Shown: piece by piece, positions 1 through 9,226 of the stretch
Position numbering within the stretch: position 1 is the first letter of the stretch
How the letters are laid out: each line of letters starts with the position of its first letter
From: Ruminococcus flavefaciens AE3010
Lineage (GTDB): Bacteria; Bacillota; Clostridia; Oscillospirales; Ruminococcaceae
NCBI RefSeq assembly: GCF_000526795.1
Contig: NZ_JAGT01000001.1
Coordinates: forward strand, 1,077,001-1,141,000
Direction of reading: 5' to 3'
DNA length: 64,000 nucleotides
Notes under the pieces: generated by a model
Told to the model about the DNA's origin: nothing
What the model saw: only the letters and a program-made list of their open reading frames with translations
The model's database searches: none
Position numbers and translations under genes: made by a program

Positions 1-668
1 AAAGTATTTTTATTATTATTACCAATACTGTTCCATGAGATTCCATCTGAACTCCACTGCCACTGATAGCTTGTTGTTCCTTCAGCTGCTACTGTCATTA
101 CAACTGAATCGCCTACTGCAGCATTTACATCTTCAAGATCTTGTGAAAGCTCATAGCCAGACTTCAATGATAATGTAGCAACTCTTGATTCAATAGTATC
201 AGTTCCATTATTCAGAATGCAGCGATATTTTCTTCCGGCAAACCGCTCTGCCATTGTAAAGCTGAAAGTATTTTTATTATTATTACCAATACTGTTCCAT
301 GAGATTCCATCTGAACTCCACTGCCACTGATAGCTTGTTGTTCCTTCAGCTGCTACTGTCATTACCACTGAATCTCCAACTGCAGCATTTACATCTTCAA
401 GATCTTGTGAAAGCTCATAGCCAGACTTCAATGATAATGTAGCAACTCTTGATTCAATAGTATCAGTTCCATTATTCAGAATGCAGCGATACTTTCTTCC
501 GGCAAACCGCTCTGCCATTGTAAAGCTGAAAGTATTTTTATTATTATTACCAATACTGTTCCATGAGATTCCATCTGAACTCCACTGCCACTGATAACTT
601 GTTGTTCCTTCAGCTGCTACTGTCATTACAACTGAATCGCCTACTGCAGCTTTAACATCTTCAAGATC
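1..668. repeat. 264-bp in-frame tandem repeats
   Basis: The same 264-bp unit (88 codons) begins at 1, 265 and 529. The third copy diverges near 668, where the signal-peptide end of the gene begins. The copies differ at only a handful of positions. In the stretch starting ATTAC-ACTGAATC the first and third copies share bases that the second lacks, which suggests gene conversion or unequal crossing-over between units. Confidence 0.95.
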
Positions 669-812
669 CTGAGTCAAGCTATACGAATTCCGTTCAATGG
701 CATAAGCATTCAACAAATTCATTGAGTCTCCAGCTAAAAACATGGGCACATTAGCACTTATTGTTGTTAAAGCAGTAAGGAAAGCAATGATTTTTTTATT
801 AGCTTCTTTCAT
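1..812 (-). CDS. Secreted Ig-like repeat surface protein (partial, C-terminus off the window)
   Basis: The reading frame is open from the ATG at 812 to the window edge, about 270 codons. The start is supported by AAGGAG seven bases upstream. Residues 1-38 form a signal peptide (Lys-rich start, hydrophobic core, likely cleavage after NAYA). The rest consists of 88-residue units, each with SYQWQWSSDG near its start and a later segment reading GRKYRCILNNGTD. The Trp, the Tyr-x-Cys and the alternating strand pattern resemble bacterial Ig-like domains, so a cell-surface adhesion or matrix role is likely. It is the last visible gene of the polysaccharide operon, reading the same way as GNAT upstream. 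The number of units and the anchor lie outside the window. The Ig assignment is by pattern only. Confidence 0.8.
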   Translation of the reverse strand, partial: MKEANKKIIAFLTALTTISANVPMFLAGDSMNLLNAYAIERNSYSLTQDLEDVKAAVGDSVVMTVAAEGTTSYQWQWSSDGISWNSIGNNNKNTFSFTMAERFAGRKYRCILNNGTDTIESRVATLSLKSGYELSQDLEDVNAAVGDSVVMTVAAEGTTSYQWQWSSDGISWNSIGNNNKNTFSFTMAERFAGRKYRCILNNGTDTIESRVATLSLKSGYELSQDLEDVNAAVGDSVVMTVAAEGTTSYQWQWSSDGISWNSIGNNNKNT

Positions 813-968
813 AATCAATCTCCTTATTATAATATTAAATAACCAAACTAATAAAGTAAATTCAAATTATCATCGGAAACGCCCCCTATCAAACATACAA
901 AAGATTAATTTTCCATATAAATGTTTTAACGTTTGCGGTGATTTTATTGAACGACTGTTATTTATTAC

Positions 969-1394
969 TTATATTTCTTTAATAAAATGGGTAGTTTTTT
1001 TCTTTGTATATCCTAATTTATCATAAAAAATATGAGCACCAATTCTAAAATCTGCACTAGTAAATTCAATTGCAGAACAATGCTTTTTACAACACATATC
1101 TTCTACATATTCAAACATTTTTCTACCAATTCCACATTGACGATAATCTTCATTTACAACCACATATGTAACATAAATTATACGACTAGGCCTTATATAA
1201 TCCTCTTGAATTTCAGTAAATATACATCCAACCAAATCATTATCTTCAGTCACAGCAACATGTATTCTTCTTTCACTTGTCAAATACTTTTCTTCAAGTG
1301 TCTTTTGATCTGTTTTGGAACCGTATACTTTGTTTAATAATGATATTAATTCAATATAGTCAGACGAGCAATAATCCCTTACTGTTATTTTCAT
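969..1394 (-). CDS. GNAT-family N-acetyltransferase
   Basis: 141 residues, the normal length for a single-domain GNAT protein. The acetyl-CoA binding motif A is visible as QCGIGRKM after the VVVNEDYR strand, and the C-terminal AHIFYDKLGY is the usual motif B region. The ATG overlaps the stop of the upstream cytidylyltransferase-oxidoreductase gene by four bases (ATGA), so the two are translationally coupled. The context suggests N-acetylation of an amino sugar or amino-alcohol precursor for the surface polysaccharide, for example the product of the aminotransferase two genes upstream. The substrate cannot be read from the sequence, and a general GNAT unrelated to the glycan remains possible. 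Confidence 0.85.
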   Translation of the reverse strand: MKITVRDYCSSDYIELISLLNKVYGSKTDQKTLEEKYLTSERRIHVAVTEDNDLVGCIFTEIQEDYIRPSRIIYVTYVVVNEDYRQCGIGRKMFEYVEDMCCKKHCSAIEFTSADFRIGAHIFYDKLGYTKKKTTHFIKEI

Positions 1395-2716
1395 AAAAGT
1401 TCTCTCTTTCTATCCTTAAATGTTTCGAATTCATTCATTACACCTGCAATACTAGCGGTTATTTCCCTGCTAATGTAAAAATCAGCATTTCCTTCTCTAA
1501 TTGCATTTGCAAGAGCAACAAGTTCATATCGAATACCTTCTCCATTAACCTGGTAAAAAAAACGCTTATTATCAGATGGATTTTCATATCTAAGTTCAAA
1601 ATAATCTGTTTTCCACCAAGGCGCTGGAACAAATACATATCCTTTTGTACCTGAAATTATTAATTCACCTTCAGACTTAACGCCAGTACCAACTTTTATT
1701 GATGCTGTGGCAGAAGAAAATGTCAAATCTATTTTCGTAAACAAATCTTGTTTATCATCATCACTCATCATCGAGAATATTCTTAAATCCTGATACTCTG
1801 TTCCCAATATCTGAAAAACTGGAAGCATTGTTGTTGGTCCCCACGATTCTAAAGATCCCCAATTAGTATTTGTAGATAAACTAAGACTTGTACAGGTTGC
1901 ATCAACAGAAACTACCTTACCTATTTTTCCACTTTTCAAAAGCAAAAGCATACGCTCATAAGCAGTAATATAAGCAGTACGATTTGCTTCCATTACTGTA
2001 ACCCCATTTATCCTTGCCAATTCAAATAGTTTCTCACACTCTAACTTTGACATAGCAAGTGGGCTTTCACACAATACATGCTTTCCCTTTTCAAGAGCAT
2101 ATTTACACTGTTCAAAATGTTGTTTGGGGTGAGAATGAATATATACAGCATCAACAGCATCCAATAACTTGTCATAATCCGTATTATACACTATCAGATC
2201 ATCTTTCAAGTCATGCAATACACCATCATAAGGAACACAAATACCGATTACATCCACAGCATTTACATATTTAGATTCATTATAAAACTTCTCCAAAAAA
2301 GGAGAATAACCAACCATTCCTAATTTAAGAGAAGACCTCTCAGCACGAATTTCAGAGCTTGAAACCCCCTCAGTTCTAGGAAGATAAACAACTTTGCAAT
2401 ATTCATTCAAATAATCAAAATATCCAATCCAATCCGATCCAACTGTAAATATATCAACACCGTATTTTCGAACATCATCTATTTTCTGCCCCTCATATTC
2501 TTCGACAATTACTCTGTCTGCAATTCCAGTAGCTTGTACAGCCGCAATTCTTTCTTCTAAACTCTGCTGGACATTTATCTTTCCACGAGTTTTATCAAAA
2601 TCATCAGCTGTTACTCCAACTATCAAATAATCTCCCAGTGCTTTAGCTCTTTCCAAAAGTCTAATATGACCATGATGCAATAAATCGTATGTACCATATG
2701 TAATAACTTTAATCAT
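1391..2716 (-). CDS. Cytidylyltransferase (TagD-like) fused to Gfo/Idh/MocA oxidoreductase
   Basis: 441 residues in two parts. Residues 1-128 match the glycerol-3-phosphate cytidylyltransferase fold: GTYDLL near the start, the HxGH nucleotide motif (HHGH), and RTEGVSSSEI where TagD-type enzymes carry RTEGISTT. From about residue 130 (LKLGMVGYSPF) it continues as a Gfo/Idh/MocA oxidoreductase with a Rossmann-like start and HVLCESPLA, close to the family's conserved EKP/ESP loop. The start has AGGAGATT seven bases upstream. The likely job is to activate a small phosphorylated alcohol as a CDP-derivative, with the second domain making or reducing its carbon skeleton. Downstream and upstream neighbours (GNAT, aminotransferase, LicD) fit a pathway for a phospho-substituent. 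The exact alcohol is unknown. Confidence 0.82.
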   Translation of the reverse strand: MIKVITYGTYDLLHHGHIRLLERAKALGDYLIVGVTADDFDKTRGKINVQQSLEERIAAVQATGIADRVIVEEYEGQKIDDVRKYGVDIFTVGSDWIGYFDYLNEYCKVVYLPRTEGVSSSEIRAERSSLKLGMVGYSPFLEKFYNESKYVNAVDVIGICVPYDGVLHDLKDDLIVYNTDYDKLLDAVDAVYIHSHPKQHFEQCKYALEKGKHVLCESPLAMSKLECEKLFELARINGVTVMEANRTAYITAYERMLLLLKSGKIGKVVSVDATCTSLSLSTNTNWGSLESWGPTTMLPVFQILGTEYQDLRIFSMMSDDDKQDLFTKIDLTFSSATASIKVGTGVKSEGELIISGTKGYVFVPAPWWKTDYFELRYENPSDNKRFFYQVNGEGIRYELVALANAIREGNADFYISREITASIAGVMNEFETFKDRKRELL

Positions 2717-2746
2717 ACGTAATCTCCTAATAATAAGATTATAACT

Positions 2747-3820
2747 TTATAGCATTCCTCTGCTCTGCATATCTTTCAATGCATTAATCAGTGTTGTATT
2801 ATCATCATGATTCAGATGCCCGATATGACCGACACGAAAAATCGTACTCTTCATATCGCCGCCGTTCGGACAAATCCAAATTCCATAATGATCTTTTAGT
2901 TCCATAAAGATCTCATACGCATCTGCATTCAGCGGATGAACGGGTGTCACACCATTTGCCGGAGATTCAGAAACGAATTCAAACGGCAACTCCTGTATCT
3001 TGTTTCTGAAATCCTGAGCCTGTGCAGCAACACGAGCAATTTCAACATCTGCACCGCCTGCGGTTTCAATTTCCTTCAACCTGGTGTTAATCTGCCGAAG
3101 AATGCCAACAGCAGGCGTAAACGGAGTCTGTCCACGCTCCATATTTCTTAGCACATCTGCGAGATTGAAGTACATGGACTTGACCTTCGCGCTTGTGACA
3201 CGCTCCACTGCTCTCGGAGCAAGAACGATCATAGACACACCGGGCGGGCACGCCAGTACCTTCTGAGAACCGGTAATCATCACATCAGCACCGCAGTGCG
3301 ACATATCAAAAGGATCTGCAAGGAATGCTGAAACGCAGTCGCAGACAAAGAATATGTCATTCTTTTGACAGAATTCACCAAGCATTTCAGAATCATAGAG
3401 GACACCGGTTGAGGTTTCATCAATATTGACCAGCAGACCGGTATATCCCTTGCTGTCATACTCGTACAGTCTTTCCTTGGTGAGCTTCTGTCCATGATTC
3501 AGCTTTAGAACATCGTGCGGTACATCATGGATCTCGCAAAGCTCAACAAACCTCTGACCGAAGCTGCCGCCGTTGATGACCAGCACCTTATCGGATGCTG
3601 TAAAACAATTCATTACAGTCGCTTCCATAGAACCCGTTGAAGAATTGGTCATAAACGCAACTCTCGAACCAGCAGGCGCTTTGGAAAACTCCAGCATCAG
3701 CTTTTCATTTTCAAGCATCAGCGCAGAAAACTCCGGCGTTCTGAAATATGGTACCTGCTCTGCACCGACGGAACAAACTTCCTCGCTTGCCATAACAGGA
3801 CCAACTGTAAAATTAAGCAT
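2747..3820 (-). CDS. Class V PLP-dependent aminotransferase
   Basis: The frame is open to 3886, but the ATG at 3820 has AGGAGG well placed and gives the family's usual beginning ([10 protein letters not shown]), so it is preferred (357 residues). This is the alanine-glyoxylate/2-aminoethylphosphonate aminotransferase group. The PLP lysine is in [13 protein letters not shown], preceded by the conserved VCDCVSAF strand that carries the cofactor aspartate. Gene order (LicD, this enzyme, cytidylyltransferase fusion, GNAT) suggests it aminates a small carbonyl compound that is then CDP-activated and attached to the glycan. The DNA is visibly richer in G+C than its neighbours, which hints at a separate origin. 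The substrate is inferred, not seen. Confidence 0.85.
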   Translation of the reverse strand: MLNFTVGPVMASEEVCSVGAEQVPYFRTPEFSALMLENEKLMLEFSKAPAGSRVAFMTNSSTGSMEATVMNCFTASDKVLVINGGSFGQRFVELCEIHDVPHDVLKLNHGQKLTKERLYEYDSKGYTGLLVNIDETSTGVLYDSEMLGEFCQKNDIFFVCDCVSAFLADPFDMSHCGADVMITGSQKVLACPPGVSMIVLAPRAVERVTSAKVKSMYFNLADVLRNMERGQTPFTPAVGILRQINTRLKEIETAGGADVEIARVAAQAQDFRNKIQELPFEFVSESPANGVTPVHPLNADAYEIFMELKDHYGIWICPNGGDMKSTIFRVGHIGHLNHDDNTTLINALKDMQSRGML

Positions 3821-3908
3821 AACTATTCCTCCTAGTTTTCGTTTATAACAGTTAATAACAATGTATTTACATTTATCAAATGCCATTTAAGTATTTCCCT
3901 TAAAATGT

Positions 3909-4751
3909 CTACTTATAAAAAGCTGTATATGAATGGTCAGATACGCGCTGATCTTCAGGAGGTAATTTTAAATAATCGCCATAAATTCGACGAAGAATAC
4001 GGTCATATCCTGAAGGGACTGGATATAGCTTCGATTCAAATTCCAATTCAATTGTACTATTAAAATCATCAACTTCGAAAACCCATGGAATAGATGCACA
4101 TGGACTAGTAGAGAAAAAGCTCTTATTACAAGATGTATTATTAAATTTACACATATCGTCATATTTTTCAATGATAGAACGAACTGAGCCAAACACAAGT
4201 GATGCTAAATTAAAATAGGCTTTCTTTATTTGTTTCTTCCAAAAAGAATCAATTCCTTTATAGCCACCAGTATATGGTCTAATTCGACGCAGTTGTTTTT
4301 TATACTCTAAATTTATTTGTTTAAGTTTTGAATCAGCCTCTTCAATTGAATTTGAATGAATAATATCTAACGGGAAAATATCAATTGAACATCCATAAAT
4401 AAATCCATTATTAAATCGTGATGGCCAAACAATAGTTGGAGTAAAACAAAGTTTGGTCCATGGAAATAGATATTCAGATGAGTTTTTATAGGAAACTAAT
4501 TTCCAACCATCACCAATCAACTTATTACTCCAATCGGAAAGCATTTTTTCATAATCATTTCTAGGCATCCATAAATCAATATCATCATCCCACGGTATAA
4601 ACCCTTTATGACGAACAGCTCCAATGAGCGATCCATAAGCTAACCAAAACCTATAATTACTTGATTCGCATAGTTTTTGAAATTCAGATAACCCTTTTAA
4701 GCTAATTATTTTTTGATCTTCAAGAGATATTTCTTTATTTTTATTATACAT
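3909..4751 (-). CDS. LicD-family phosphotransferase
   Basis: About 280 residues. The LicD signature is clear: LAYGSLIGAVRHKGFIPWDD followed by DIDLWM, a nucleotidyltransferase-like metal-binding Asp cluster. LicD proteins transfer phosphocholine or similar phospho-alcohols from CDP carriers to surface sugars. The frame is open from a TTG at 4757; the ATG at 4751 is preferred, although its ribosome site (GGATGATT) is weak. It lies between the flippase and the aminotransferase. Together with the CDP-alcohol genes downstream, it is the likely transferase for the modifying group. Confidence 0.88.
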   Translation of the reverse strand: MYNKNKEISLEDQKIISLKGLSEFQKLCESSNYRFWLAYGSLIGAVRHKGFIPWDDDIDLWMPRNDYEKMLSDWSNKLIGDGWKLVSYKNSSEYLFPWTKLCFTPTIVWPSRFNNGFIYGCSIDIFPLDIIHSNSIEEADSKLKQINLEYKKQLRRIRPYTGGYKGIDSFWKKQIKKAYFNLASLVFGSVRSIIEKYDDMCKFNNTSCNKSFFSTSPCASIPWVFEVDDFNSTIELEFESKLYPVPSGYDRILRRIYGDYLKLPPEDQRVSDHSYTAFYK

Positions 4752-4991
4752 ATACAATCATCCATTCATGTTTATTTGTTAATTAGCGATAAATTATCTA
4801 TAATCCTCAAATCATTTTTATTGACAAAAACAACAAGAAGCTTTATCGATATTTACTTTCCGGAGTAATCTTTAAGTCAACATTTAATTAATCACAAATA
4901 TAAGTACATATTTGCAAATAGATCTTAGATAATTTATCTTGCTTATAATCTTAAGCAAATTGCTTTTCAAATGTTAAAAATATGCTATTTC

Positions 4992-6512
4992 TTAGCCTTT
5001 TGAAACCATTCTTTTTACTAATTTTAATGCATTCATCAAATCTGATTTATAAAAAATTCCTCCGCTAATAATGCACACAACTAAAGAAATCAAAAACACT
5101 AGTCCTGCCATTTCTGCCCAAACTAACCACTTGTCAAATTCAACATTTTTTAAAATAATTGTATTTACTACCACTATTACAGAAAAGGTACCTATTAACC
5201 ATAAAAACCTCTTTAACAAATTTATATTTTTAATTTCTTTTAACATATTCATAGCCACATACCATTGATAATGTATTGTTCTAAAAATATTCGCTACAAG
5301 TGTACCTATTCCAACACCGATAATACCACAAAAAGTAGTCAATACTATTGAAAGACTCAGGTTGATAATTGCTTCCGAATATGCTGCTTTTTTTGTTTCC
5401 TTATAATGCCCAGCCGCATGAACCACAGTAAGAAAAGGTATACGTAAACAGTATATCGCCAAAGATAATATCGCAATATATGCATAAGAAGGAATAATAT
5501 ATTGAACATCAGTTACACCCTTTGTATAGATCTTGACAAATGGTATTACAAGCACCAATGCGCATGAAAACGCCACCATCACAAAGCAATTCATTAAAAA
5601 ATCAAAAAGCCTAAGGTTTTTATATAATGACTCTCTCTGTTTTTTTACTATCATATCCCCAAAAGCAGATTCTAAACCAGAAGTAAAAATGTTTGTCAAC
5701 TGCTTTAAACCATTGATTACGAGATTATACACCGCATAAACAGATACAGTTTTCATATCAGTCAAAACTGTTAAAACAGTAACATCAGTATTCTCATGAA
5801 CAATATTCGCTATTGATTGCGCAGCAACATCTCTTTTTTTGGATAAGGCTGTATTATCCGGAGTAACTTTTTTGTTAAGATGATAATGTTTTGAAACAAC
5901 TATATTCAATACAATAGGACTTAATGTATAAATCATTGCACTACCAAACTTTACTATCTGAATTGAAAAACCACGATATATAAGAGCACAAGCAATTATT
6001 GTGTTTAACACTGTAGCAACAATTTGAATAACATTATATATATAGAGTTTTTGATCAGCTTGAAGAAGCGTTGAATAAGTTAAGCCAAAGAAGTATTGTG
6101 CAAACGTACCAATTGAAATAATAATTACTAACGATGCAACTTCAAGATATGAATACTGGCTGTTTATAACAAAAGGGTATATAATCGAGAGTAAAATAAT
6201 ATAGCCTAAGAATATTGCAGCAATCTTCCTCATGTACAATTCAGTAGCTTTAATAATAGCACTTGTTTGGTTTATGTCATTATTTCCAAGTGACTTATAA
6301 AGCTCTACCCTTGTTGCTCCTGCAACGCCAATTCTTAATAAACCAACAAAATTTAAGAATTGGGTAATAGATGAAACCATCCCATTGTATTCAGATCCAT
6401 ATTTAGAGATGATAAGCCTCGGAAGAATTAAATTACAAACAAATACAGTGATTTGATATAAAGCTAGTGCCACAATACTGTATGTGGCTTTTTTTACTCG
6501 TGAATTACTCAT
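4992..6512 (-). CDS. Wzx-like polysaccharide flippase (MOP superfamily)
   Basis: 506 residues, almost wholly hydrophobic with 12-14 predicted membrane spans and short charged loops, typical of Wzx/RfbX transporters. It starts with a short basic segment (MSNSRVKKATYSIVALALYQ) and keeps the central NIVHENTDVTVLT loop commonly seen in Gram-positive members. It would move undecaprenyl-linked repeat units across the membrane for polymerisation by the EpsG/Wzy protein encoded just upstream. It follows the TagB-like gene by two bases. A 240-bp AT-rich gap separates it from licD. Confidence 0.88.
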   Translation of the reverse strand: MSNSRVKKATYSIVALALYQITVFVCNLILPRLIISKYGSEYNGMVSSITQFLNFVGLLRIGVAGATRVELYKSLGNNDINQTSAIIKATELYMRKIAAIFLGYIILLSIIYPFVINSQYSYLEVASLVIIISIGTFAQYFFGLTYSTLLQADQKLYIYNVIQIVATVLNTIIACALIYRGFSIQIVKFGSAMIYTLSPIVLNIVVSKHYHLNKKVTPDNTALSKKRDVAAQSIANIVHENTDVTVLTVLTDMKTVSVYAVYNLVINGLKQLTNIFTSGLESAFGDMIVKKQRESLYKNLRLFDFLMNCFVMVAFSCALVLVIPFVKIYTKGVTDVQYIIPSYAYIAILSLAIYCLRIPFLTVVHAAGHYKETKKAAYSEAIINLSLSIVLTTFCGIIGVGIGTLVANIFRTIHYQWYVAMNMLKEIKNINLLKRFLWLIGTFSVIVVVNTIILKNVEFDKWLVWAEMAGLVFLISLVVCIISGGIFYKSDLMNALKLVKRMVSKG

Positions 6513-6514
6513 AT

Positions 6515-7657
6515 TTATACACTCGACCTTATTTTTTCTGTTATATAATTCATAATCGTTTCAGCACCTTTACCATCTTCTCTCAAACCAACTCTCCTCT
6601 GAAAGTTTATTAAATTCATCTTGTATCTTTCTTCATCAAAATTAGTAATTATAGCCTCTAATTCCGAATTATTTTGAGCTAAAGGGTAAGGTAATTCGTT
6701 TATATTAAAGACAAAATCCCGATCGTTCATATATTCTTCAACATCTGAAGCGTAAAGCACCGCAGCTTTTCCTAAAACAGAAAAGTCAAACATCGTTGAT
6801 GAATAATCAGTAATCATAAAGTCAGAAATAAGATATAGCTCCGTCATGTCGGAGTATTGAGTAACATCTATCACATCCTGTGGTATCTCTAATTTTAATT
6901 GTTTAATGTTAGGATGCAGCTTTATTATAACTTTCCATTCTCCGCCAAATCTTTTCTCAAGCGAACGCTTTAATAGTTTATAGTCGATATTATAGACCTT
7001 CAAACTGCTGTCTCTCCGAAACGTTGGTGAATATAATACTATCTTCTCAGTCTTTTTCACACCAATCTTTTGTTTAATGATATCTACAAGTTTCAAATCA
7101 TAATCAAACAATAAGTCTAGCCTTGGAGATCCACATTTTAAAATTGGACCTGAATACCAAAAAAACTGTTTAAAATACTCTTCTCCCCAATCATTTGTAA
7201 CTAAAAGGGTATCAATATTTTTAGAATCATTTATAGCTGTTTTAACATAAGATTCTGCTAAATTTCTCTCAACATCTCTTTCAGCTCTCTTTAAACTAAT
7301 TGTGCCATGCCACGTTTGAAAATAAAACTGGCCCTTACGTTTTAAAATATGGGGTTGTTTTCTTGTATTATCAATCCAAACCTTAGCCGTTGCCATTTCA
7401 TATAAATATCTGATTGAATTATACTTTACAACAGTTATTTCTTTGGGAACGCTCTCACTTTTAGGATTCTCTAAAACAAATACGCAATTATAAGGCAATT
7501 TGTGTTTTACAATATACTCAGCAATATATTTAGGATTATCGCCATAAAAACGTCCCGAAAAAGCTGAAAAAACAATCTTATTACTATTAATAGGAATAAT
7601 CCTAAAAAATACCATTATCCATCTGATTAATATTTTTACCATTTTTTTGATAATCAT
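6515..7657 (-). CDS. CDP-glycerol glycerophosphotransferase-family protein (TagB/TagF-like)
   Basis: The frame is open to 7681, but AAAGG sits nine bases before the ATG at 7657 (about 380 residues), which is the better start. The family is recognised by FSGRFYGDNPKYIAEYI near the start, FQTWHGT in the middle (the conserved catalytic His region) and SDFMITDYSSTMFDF near the end. These enzymes transfer glycerol- or ribitol-phosphate from CDP carriers. In a capsule operon with its own cytidylyltransferase and LicD, it probably adds a phospho-alcohol to the repeat unit rather than making wall teichoic acid. It overlaps or abuts the end of the polymerase gene. Confidence 0.88.
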   Translation of the reverse strand: MIIKKMVKILIRWIMVFFRIIPINSNKIVFSAFSGRFYGDNPKYIAEYIVKHKLPYNCVFVLENPKSESVPKEITVVKYNSIRYLYEMATAKVWIDNTRKQPHILKRKGQFYFQTWHGTISLKRAERDVERNLAESYVKTAINDSKNIDTLLVTNDWGEEYFKQFFWYSGPILKCGSPRLDLLFDYDLKLVDIIKQKIGVKKTEKIVLYSPTFRRDSSLKVYNIDYKLLKRSLEKRFGGEWKVIIKLHPNIKQLKLEIPQDVIDVTQYSDMTELYLISDFMITDYSSTMFDFSVLGKAAVLYASDVEEYMNDRDFVFNINELPYPLAQNNSELEAIITNFDEERYKMNLINFQRRVGLREDGKGAETIMNYITEKIRSSV

Positions 7658-7671
7658 ACAATTCATACCTT

Positions 7672-8844
7672 TCAAAAGCACATAATTCTATATTGATAAG
7701 AAAGAAAATAATAACCTACATGAACTAAAGATACTAATGCTAATACATATTGTTGATAATCAGCCCTATCATTTGTTTTAGTAGTATAGTTATTATCTAA
7801 TTGAAAAACACTATTTTTGTTAAACAATATAATCATTAAATATGGAATAAAACTAGTCATTCTTATAAACAAATAATAATTCCAAACTGCACCTAAACAA
7901 AAAACAACATATATTTTTGAAAAATTAATTATCCTGGAATACTCATTGTCTTTATTAGATTGCCTTACTTCTGGTCTAGAAAATAAATATACAATAGTTA
8001 AAATTTTTATCAAGCTAATAACAATTATTGGTATCTCATAATACTCTGATTTTGATCCTTTTGTATAAAAATCAATTTTATAAAGGATACTAAGAATGTA
8101 AGAACCATTTCCTAATTTTTGAAGAAATTCTGTTGCAGCAGAAACAAACACACCTGAAAATAATACTAATATATATATCCATACTTTACTAAATTTATTA
8201 GTCAAATACGCTAACAAGCGTATTAGGATAAACAAAGCAAACACTGAATGAATTGTTAATAATGCAAAGTAACATGCAAAACAAATTAAAGGGCTTTTCT
8301 TTTTTACCATATCATAATATAGTATTAGACAAAATAATGTCATTCCTATAGGCATTCTAATATTCGTAATAGCCACCTTAAAATTTTCCATTGCTATAAA
8401 CATAAACATTCCGGTGGAGGCAAATCTTGCATCACGCATTTCGTCGCATTGTATATCACATAATAATTTGCCAAAAAAACCATATACTATTAAGCATGTA
8501 ATTAATGACAAAAATCTAAAATTGCCAAGCAAGCTGATAAAATACAGAAACATTTTTACCAATGGAAGATTATTGTATGTTGTGCTAAAGTATTCCCTAT
8601 CTCCATTCCATCCATATACTCGGAATGCTTCCATATCCTGAAAAAATCTGTATAAATCTGTATAATTACCATTTTCAATCCATGCTTTAATCGGATCAAA
8701 TAAATAGGCAATTACCGATAATAAAATAACAGCAGTAGCAACATACATTTTGGAATTCTTTGCAGTTTTGGTTTTCATTAATACATATAAAAATGCTGTT
8801 ACAATAAGTAAACAAGCTGAATAAGATGAAAAGTTTATTCTCAT
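7672..8844 (-). CDS. EpsG/Wzy-like polysaccharide polymerase
   Basis: About 390 residues with ten or more hydrophobic segments. The sequence NGNYTDLYRFFQDMEAFR after the second span is the EpsG-type DxxRYY-like loop, and GMFMFIAMENFKVAITNIRM resembles the conserved F-x3-R-x2-A/I-rich span of EpsG proteins. The GTG at 8853 is less likely than the ATG at 8844, which has AGGTGG six bases upstream. It would polymerise lipid-linked repeat units outside the membrane. The family is fast-evolving, so assignment relies on topology, loop pattern and position between glycosyltransferases and flippase. Confidence 0.78.
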   Translation of the reverse strand: MRINFSSYSACLLIVTAFLYVLMKTKTAKNSKMYVATAVILLSVIAYLFDPIKAWIENGNYTDLYRFFQDMEAFRVYGWNGDREYFSTTYNNLPLVKMFLYFISLLGNFRFLSLITCLIVYGFFGKLLCDIQCDEMRDARFASTGMFMFIAMENFKVAITNIRMPIGMTLFCLILYYDMVKKKSPLICFACYFALLTIHSVFALFILIRLLAYLTNKFSKVWIYILVLFSGVFVSAATEFLQKLGNGSYILSILYKIDFYTKGSKSEYYEIPIIVISLIKILTIVYLFSRPEVRQSNKDNEYSRIINFSKIYVVFCLGAVWNYYLFIRMTSFIPYLMIILFNKNSVFQLDNNYTTKTNDRADYQQYVLALVSLVHVGYYFLSYQYRIMCF

Positions 8845-9226
8845 GGCTTCCACCTAACAATATAGAATTTTTGAAACTACCGTTAACAACATTTTGCAAT
8901 AATCATAAAAAGCTCTTCTTAAATCATATTAGTATAGGCTATGATTGATTTAATATTTTGTTCACCTATCACCAGACTTCAATAACCACTCAAACTGAAT
9001 TTAATAATACGAAAAATGAGTTTATAAAATTCTATTCGACTTAGAAAAGAATTCAATTTTCATCAAGTCTACGCACCAGAAGTATTCAAACCATTCTGAT
9101 TTTTATGTCGAGTCATTATAAGAATATATCCTATCGTTTATAGCGCAAATGTGTTTGAGTTGACACAATATTACCGAAGTTTATTTTGTGGCTGAATCGA
9201 TTAAGGGCCAATTATTATAGTTGTTT
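8845..9226. other. AT-rich intergenic stretch inside the polysaccharide operon
   Basis: About 380 bp without a convincing ORF between two minus-strand genes. A TATAAT hexamer is present on the minus strand near 9117-9122 but no -35 stands at the right distance. No terminator hairpin or repeat was recognised. It may be the scar of a lost gene. Confidence 0.5.

Noticed and set aside
1..668. Regular repeats considered as a CRISPR array
   Set aside because: The unit is 264 bp, contiguous, in frame and translated into an Ig-like domain. There are no spacers.
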